From assembly GCA_030667765.1 (NCBI GenBank), contig DAOUVF010000064.1, positions 1 to 10,365 on the forward strand: 10,365 nt of DNA, in the 5' to 3' direction. Source of the DNA: Bacteroides sp. GTDB taxonomy: Bacteria; Bacteroidota; Bacteroidia; Bacteroidales; SM23-62. Positions within the stretch are counted from its first letter, which is position 1. Every line of letters starts with the position of its first letter. The notes under the pieces are model-generated. The model ran no database searches. It was not told the DNA's origin and was given only the letters and a program-made list of their open reading frames with translations. The position numbers and the translations under genes were made by a program. Positions 6,066 to 10,365 of this stretch are shown here, in pieces.

Positions 6066-8899
6066 AATAATTCCACAGGCCCCATCATCCCGACCGGAAA
6101 ATAGGGTTGATTGCTGGTCCAGCGTTGGGCAGTCTGGTTATCCTTCAGGCTTTTCAGATAATTGCCAGCAATGGTGGTTAATTTAATGCTGAGACTGTTA
6201 TTTCCTTTCACCAGGGAGCCGCTGATGTCATAGATATGGTGGCCATACCACCTCACGCCGATATTCTTGCCATTGATTGCCAGTTCAGACACACCCTGAA
6301 CATTGCCCAGGCTGATCACTGTGTGGGCACCAGGATCATCAACCTGAATCTCCTTCTCATAAACCGCTTCTCCTGCGAATGTCTTCAATCGATAATCTTT
6401 CTGGAAATCAACAAGTCTCCTCAGCGTGATCTGCCTTTTTCTGCCATTTACATGGCTGAGGTTCATACGCCATGGACCTGTAATTTCCTTTCCCTCAGCC
6501 TGTCCCGCCAGTGAGGGATAATCCTCTCCCTCCCTTGCCTTTTCAAAAACTATGAGCCTGGAGGCCGCTGGTGCCAGCTCTATCAACATTCCTTTTTTTC
6601 CAGTCGCTCCTGGATAACGGTATTTTTCACCACTTTCCGGATCCCAGATCCAGGGGTACCTGCCCCTCTCCGTATAGAATTGTGCCCTGAAAGAAATTTG
6701 TTTTGTCAGACTGGAATTAACAAAGAAGAAAATTTGTGTCTCACCTGCCTGATAACAGACCTGACTCAGCTGTTTATCAGGTTTTTCGATATGGACCATG
6801 GGTGAATGCCCTATTGCTTGCTGGAGGGAAGCATACCACCCAAGCAGATCATCCCCCGGGGACTGGTAAAGGATTACATTCTGGCTGTGATTTTCAAACA
6901 ACTTAGCCATAGCATCAGCAACTTCCTTATCCCTTGCCTTATAATCCACAAAATGAGGGGAGCGAGAAGGTTTCTTCCCGATAAATACAACTTTCCCCCC
7001 GGCTGTGGAAAAGGCATCCAGGGCATTTATGGTCTGCATATCCATAGTTTCTGTTTCAGGAATGAGCAGGATCTTGTAGGACCGCTGACCATATACCAGT
7101 CTTCCACTTCGGTAGGAAGCCGCATACAGGATCTTTTCAGAGATATAATCGCATCCGTCACCGTTTTTATGTACCGCTTCCCAAAGATTATGCTGGTAAT
7201 CAGGATAATCATGAGTGGGGAAGGGATCACGCTGGGGACCGTGTTTCAACCAGAGATCAGTTAATGGTTGCAATATGGCCACATTGGACTGCATGTCGGC
7301 ATTCTGGAACAACCAGGACAGCCTGGTCTTATAGTCAGCCCATAATTTAAAATAGGGCCACCATGGATTGCGTTCATTGTACCAGGTTCCATACTGCACC
7401 CAGCCGGGATAAGCTGCCTCCGGGGGGGAATAGTTGAATCCATGCAATATGGAGTGGGTTACACCCGACAGATTGCTCTGGTCCCCTGTGATCTTTATCC
7501 GCTCCAGCGTGGCCATAAAAACCATCTGGGTATTGGTGATCTCTTCACAGCTTACCAGACGTTTTCCGGCCAGCCGGGCCCCGGAAGAAACGAATTTATT
7601 GATCATCCAGTATGCCCTCCCCTGTGATCCCCTGTCCGGTAATTCGCCACCAATCCCGGGCCTCAGCCAGGTCTCGCATTCCGGGATATCGATATCCATG
7701 CTGGTTTCCATGGGATGCATCCCCCGCCCGTAAGCCTGTACTCTCGATTGCACACCGTTCTCGTGGCACCAGTGATTAAATACATCGATAAAACGCTCCT
7801 TGAATAATTCCAGGCGGGTGTAGTAAAAATCCAACCTGACCCGGTTCAGCATATCCGCAACCGTTGGAGGGAACTTTGTTCCGTAATCCTCTTCCAGGGG
7901 ATTTCCCATATGGCCCACTTTTTTCAGCACAAAAGGCAGATAGGGCAGCAGGGCATACCCCCTCCTTTTTTCAAATTCTTCAGGCAGGTCGTCATTCCAG
8001 TTGGCCCCCTCCAGTTCCATACTGTCGCAAAACATGGCCCTCAGATGGTCTCCCATGGGTCCTATCTTTTCTGTCAGCACGGCAGATAACCGATTCAGGT
8101 AACGTTCCGCAGCCGGTTTGTTATAATGGTTCAATACCGGACCTGCTGCTCCCGGCGCTCCGTTGATCACAGCCATATATCCGGTAAGTTTGACCACGTA
8201 ATAAAGGACGTGTCTTCCCGGTGGTACATCCAGGGTGATGTTCTCTTCCTGCAATTGATCTGCTAAGTCAATACCTTCTGTGAATTCATCCGATGTTTCC
8301 GGCATCAGCCGCAGCATCATCAGGTCCCGGTAGACTGTTTCATTTTTCGAATGGATCCCGGGATCCACCTTCAGCAGTAATTCTTCCCGTTGAAACTGGT
8401 ATTGCTGTCCCCCCTCCAGGTCTATGGTTTCAATGGTTACCATCTGGGTCTGCTCTTCCTTTTCCAGGAATTCCCCGCCGAATGGCCAGCCTGACCCGAC
8501 GATCATATCACAAATAATGCCCCTTTCCCTGGCTCCCTGCAATGCTACCTTCAGCATTTCTATCCATTCATCGGACAACCATTGCAGGGTCTCATATCCA
8601 ACCGGATCAGAGCCAAAAGGGAATTTGATCGGATTGATCTCCACCCCTCCTATTCCTGCCTCCTTCATCACATCCAACTCCCTCAGTATCTCTTCCGCGG
8701 TTAGCCGGTCACCATTCCACCACCACCGGACAAAAGGTTTAGCACTCATCGGTGGATTTTGAAAGCCCAGGTATAGATCAGCCAGTTCCTGATCACTGGT
8801 ATCCGGGGCCATGCATCGCTGGATCAGCACGGGTGAAAGGATCAGTCCCGCTGAAGTAACTGAACCTGTCCTGATAAAATCTCTCCTGTTTAGAAGCAT
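6062..8899 (-). CDS. GH106-like glycoside hydrolase, Tat-exported (putative alpha-L-rhamnosidase)
   Basis: This complete 945-residue protein resembles GH106 alpha-L-rhamnosidases and their uncharacterised relatives. The N-terminus NRRDFIRTG followed by a hydrophobic stretch is a twin-arginine signal (Arg5-Arg6), so a folded enzyme is exported. The barrel opens with PFVRWWWNGDRLTAEEI and an 'AGIGGVEI' strand (81-88), then GSGWPFGG (135-142). A beta-rich insertion lies at about 150-265. The barrel resumes with MFCDSMELEG (289-298) followed by EEFEKRRGYALLPYLP (307-322), a strong family hallmark. Candidate catalytic or calcium-site acids are Asp292, Glu295, Glu297 and Glu452-Glu453, but I cannot assign their roles. 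Residues about 600-690 resemble the Rossmann-like (GATase-type) domain of related glycosidases. Residues about 805-945 form a GH2-type sugar-binding beta sandwich (AVYEKEI, then LAINGKNIGVRWYGHHIYDI). It starts 11 bp after a URO-D gene, forming one operon. Rhamnose is the likeliest substrate but is unproven; members of this broad group differ in specificity. Confidence 0.85.
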   Translation of the reverse strand: MLLNRRDFIRTGSVTSAGLILSPVLIQRCMAPDTSDQELADLYLGFQNPPMSAKPFVRWWWNGDRLTAEEILRELDVMKEAGIGGVEINPIKFPFGSDPVGYETLQWLSDEWIEMLKVALQGARERGIICDMIVGSGWPFGGEFLEKEEQTQMVTIETIDLEGGQQYQFQREELLLKVDPGIHSKNETVYRDLMMLRLMPETSDEFTEGIDLADQLQEENITLDVPPGRHVLYYVVKLTGYMAVINGAPGAAGPVLNHYNKPAAERYLNRLSAVLTEKIGPMGDHLRAMFCDSMELEGANWNDDLPEEFEKRRGYALLPYLPFVLKKVGHMGNPLEEDYGTKFPPTVADMLNRVRLDFYYTRLELFKERFIDVFNHWCHENGVQSRVQAYGRGMHPMETSMDIDIPECETWLRPGIGGELPDRGSQGRAYWMINKFVSSGARLAGKRLVSCEEITNTQMVFMATLERIKITGDQSNLSGVTHSILHGFNYSPPEAAYPGWVQYGTWYNERNPWWPYFKLWADYKTRLSWLFQNADMQSNVAILQPLTDLWLKHGPQRDPFPTHDYPDYQHNLWEAVHKNGDGCDYISEKILYAASYRSGRLVYGQRSYKILLIPETETMDMQTINALDAFSTAGGKVVFIGKKPSRSPHFVDYKARDKEVADAMAKLFENHSQNVILYQSPGDDLLGWYASLQQAIGHSPMVHIEKPDKQLSQVCYQAGETQIFFFVNSSLTKQISFRAQFYTERGRYPWIWDPESGEKYRYPGATGKKGMLIELAPAASRLIVFEKAREGEDYPSLAGQAEGKEITGPWRMNLSHVNGRKRQITLRRLVDFQKDYRLKTFAGEAVYEKEIQVDDPGAHTVISLGNVQGVSELAINGKNIGVRWYGHHIYDISGSLVKGNNSLSIKLTTIAGNYLKSLKDNQTAQRWTSNQPYFPVGMMGPVELF

Positions 8900-8910
8900 C
8901 AGCTTGTTTT

Positions 8911-10146
8911 TTATATCTGGTTTACGGCCTCGAACATAGCCACTATATTTTCTGCAGGAACATCTGCCAGGATATTATGCACCTGCTGGAACACAAATCC
9001 GCCGCCCGGAGCAAGTATCTCTACCTGCTTTTTTACGTGGTCGGAAACCTCCTGTGGAGTGCCGATTCGTAAAATGGACTGTGTATCACATCCCCCGCCC
9101 CAGAAAACAAGGTCCCTTCCAAATTCCCTTTTGAGGCGATCTACTTCCATGTCGGTACACGTAAACTGCACCGGGTTGATGGCATCGAGTCCGGCCTCTA
9201 TCATATCTCCCAGCAGGGGATAAACACCACCACAGCAGTGCAGTCCGACTTTTATACCCGGACAGATCTCCCTGGCCCGGTTCCATAGTATTTTGTGACG
9301 GGGTTTGAAAAACTCACGGTACATTTCAGGAGAGAACAGGGGACCGGTCTGCATGCCCATGTCGTCACCGAACCCGATTATGTCGATATATGGGCCTGCC
9401 GCTGACAGGTATTTTTCCAGGTTGGCCAGGTGCAACTCCATCAGCCGGTCGAGGAAACGGTGAATTCGGTCCGGGTTGGCCGCCAGCAGGAAAAGGAAAT
9501 TGTCTATGCGGAATAAGAACTCCCCGGTCTCGACCAGGTTCCCGCCAAATGCTCCGTAGATGGCCCGGTCCGTCCCTTCTCTCAGTTCCCTGGCAGTTTC
9601 CTCCCGGATCCGGAGGCCCTCATTGTCCAGTCCCGCCGGTGCAGGAGGGGAACCGATCCTCCACCACATCACCTGGTCAAGATCATACTCTAGGTTTTCC
9701 AAAGATTCATCATCACGGTCCAATAAGGGAAAATTGGTCTGTTCAAAAAACAGGGTCCCTTTTTTTTGTATGCAGATCACCTGGTTTTCGTCACCCCGCA
9801 CCACCCAGTCATCCCCCTGCTTTTCGACCTGTATAAAGGCCGGGATCTTACAGGGAGTGCCATCTGGAAGGGACCAGTCCTGCCAGTAATCCTCCTGCCG
9901 GTAGAATCTTTGTCCCACATCAACCACATCTACGCCAATGATATCCAGGACATCATCTTCAATCACTGCCAGCTGCTGAATGAAATCATACACAAAAAGT
10001 TTTGAAGGTGGTAGTCCCAGTATCTCCCGCAACCTCATATAGGCCTGTGCCATGATACCACTCGAACGGTGTCCCCCGAAATCAACCGGGACCCGGTCCG
10101 GTTCCACATGGTTCAATGCAGATTGTATTCTTTCTCTTGATGTCAT
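8911..10146 (-). CDS. Uroporphyrinogen-decarboxylase-superfamily protein, probable methyltransferase-like
   Basis: This complete 411-residue cytoplasmic protein has no signal peptide. It belongs to the URO-D superfamily, which includes HemE and the zinc-dependent corrinoid methyltransferases MtaA, MtbA and CmuA. The opening MTSRERIQSALNHVEPDRVPVDF is typical of the non-HemE branch. It exceeds HemE's usual length of about 350 residues and I see no HemE 'RQAGRY' motif. The central part has GFGDDMGMQTGPLFSPEMYREFF-type signals (258-280). The zinc-type pair His303-x-Cys305 sits in VGLHCCGGVYP, and Cys353 lies in FWGGGCDTQ. MtaA-type enzymes use a His-x-Cys pair and a distant Cys near the C-terminus; here that last position appears to hold VHNI (His390). 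The start is 12 bp after the stop of an upstream paralogue, and the GH106-like gene starts 11 bp downstream, so all three are probably cotranscribed. The likely role is methyl transfer on a catabolite, but the reaction is unknown. Confidence 0.88.
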   Translation of the reverse strand: MTSRERIQSALNHVEPDRVPVDFGGHRSSGIMAQAYMRLREILGLPPSKLFVYDFIQQLAVIEDDVLDIIGVDVVDVGQRFYRQEDYWQDWSLPDGTPCKIPAFIQVEKQGDDWVVRGDENQVICIQKKGTLFFEQTNFPLLDRDDESLENLEYDLDQVMWWRIGSPPAPAGLDNEGLRIREETARELREGTDRAIYGAFGGNLVETGEFLFRIDNFLFLLAANPDRIHRFLDRLMELHLANLEKYLSAAGPYIDIIGFGDDMGMQTGPLFSPEMYREFFKPRHKILWNRAREICPGIKVGLHCCGGVYPLLGDMIEAGLDAINPVQFTCTDMEVDRLKREFGRDLVFWGGGCDTQSILRIGTPQEVSDHVKKQVEILAPGGGFVFQQVHNILADVPAENIVAMFEAVNQI

Positions 10147-10158
10147 ATATTCTATTTT

Positions 10159-10365
10159 TTATTTTGAAAATCCATTTTGATAGGCAGCTTCGTACATGGC
10201 TATGATATTCTCAGGTGGTACCTCTGCCTGTATGTTGTGAACATTATTAAATACATATCCTCCCCCCTGCTTGAAGATTTCGATATTGGCCCTGACATCC
10301 TTTTTAACTTCCTCCGGATCTGCAAATGGAAGGACATGCTGTGAATCTATCCCTCCGCCCCAGAA
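10159..10365 (-). CDS. Second URO-D-superfamily protein, C-terminal part (cut by window edge)
   Basis: The last 68 codons of a gene are present, and the frame is open to the window edge. The peptide begins FWGGGIDSQHVLPFADPEEV, contains GGGYVFNNVHNIQAEVPPENIIAMYEA and ends NGFSK. Aligned without gaps to the C-terminus of the complete URO-D protein just downstream, 34 of 64 residues are identical by my count, about 53 percent. The two genes are therefore tandem paralogues, duplicated long enough ago to diverge substantially. The residue matching Cys353 of the downstream copy is Ile here, whereas the HNI motif His is kept. The stop lies 12 bp before the downstream start, so translation is probably coupled within one operon. 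Further URO-D copies or partner genes may lie beyond the edge. The function is presumably related to that of its paralogue, perhaps on a different substrate. Confidence 0.85.
   Translation of the reverse strand, partial: FWGGGIDSQHVLPFADPEEVKKDVRANIEIFKQGGGYVFNNVHNIQAEVPPENIIAMYEAAYQNGFSK

Noticed and set aside
6806..7264. Open frame of 152 codons on the plus strand opposite the GH106-like gene
   Set aside because: It is antisense to a well-supported coding region and has no domain signal.
8810..8815. Cys29 of the GH106-like protein (LIQRC) as a lipobox cysteine
   Set aside because: Gln-Arg before Cys does not fit the small-residue rule of lipoboxes, so lipoprotein status was not claimed.
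9390..9836. Open frame of 148 codons on the plus strand opposite the URO-D gene
   Set aside because: Its Pro/Gly/Ser-rich composition is that of an antisense frame, and the minus-strand gene is clearly the coding one.
8911..10146. The URO-D protein as HemE, the heme-pathway uroporphyrinogen decarboxylase
   Set aside because: It is about 60 residues too long, lacks a visible RQAGRY-type motif, carries a His-x-Cys zinc-type pair, is tandemly duplicated, and sits in a glycosidase operon.

Overview
The window looks like a chromosomal segment of a T9SS-bearing, polysaccharide-degrading member of the Bacteroidota, perhaps a Marinilabiliales or Prolixibacteraceae-like lineage. The lineage below phylum is a guess. 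The supporting signs are a typical type IX secretion C-terminal sorting tail, a lipoprotein sulfatase, a Tat-targeted GH106-like glycosidase, A/T-rich start regions without clear Shine-Dalgarno sequences, and moderate GC content. No RNA gene, insertion sequence, CRISPR array or attachment site could be recognised.

Layout from left to right. (1) Positions 1-2684 are read on the minus strand. Upstream to downstream they hold a broken gene for a small secreted Ycf48/BNR-like repeat protein whose T9SS tail is out of frame, then a complete lipoprotein arylsulfatase-type sulfatase, then the first 76 residues of an exported alpha/beta-hydrolase-type esterase cut by the window edge. Gaps are 37 and 30 bp, so this is probably one operon. 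(2) Positions 2685-2861 are a 177-bp divergent intergenic region. (3) Positions 2862-6065, plus strand, hold carB, the large subunit of carbamoyl phosphate synthetase, complete and apparently intact, without carA beside it. (4) Positions 6062-10365, minus strand, hold a second catabolic operon: the last 68 residues of a uroporphyrinogen-decarboxylase-superfamily (URO-D) protein, a complete URO-D paralogue, and a GH106-like glycoside hydrolase. Gaps are 12 and 11 bp. The GH106-like gene converges on carB and the two stop codons share the palindrome TTAA.

A pyrimidine/arginine biosynthesis gene is therefore sandwiched between two glycan-catabolism operons. The left operon would remove sulfate and probably acyl esters from a glycan. 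The right operon pairs a putative rhamnosidase-type exo-enzyme with cytoplasmic URO-D proteins that resemble zinc-dependent corrinoid methyltransferases more than the heme enzyme HemE. The most interesting points are the tandem URO-D/GH106 association, with the untested possibility that it processes a methylated sugar, and the decayed T9SS repeat protein. I saw no clearly new system.
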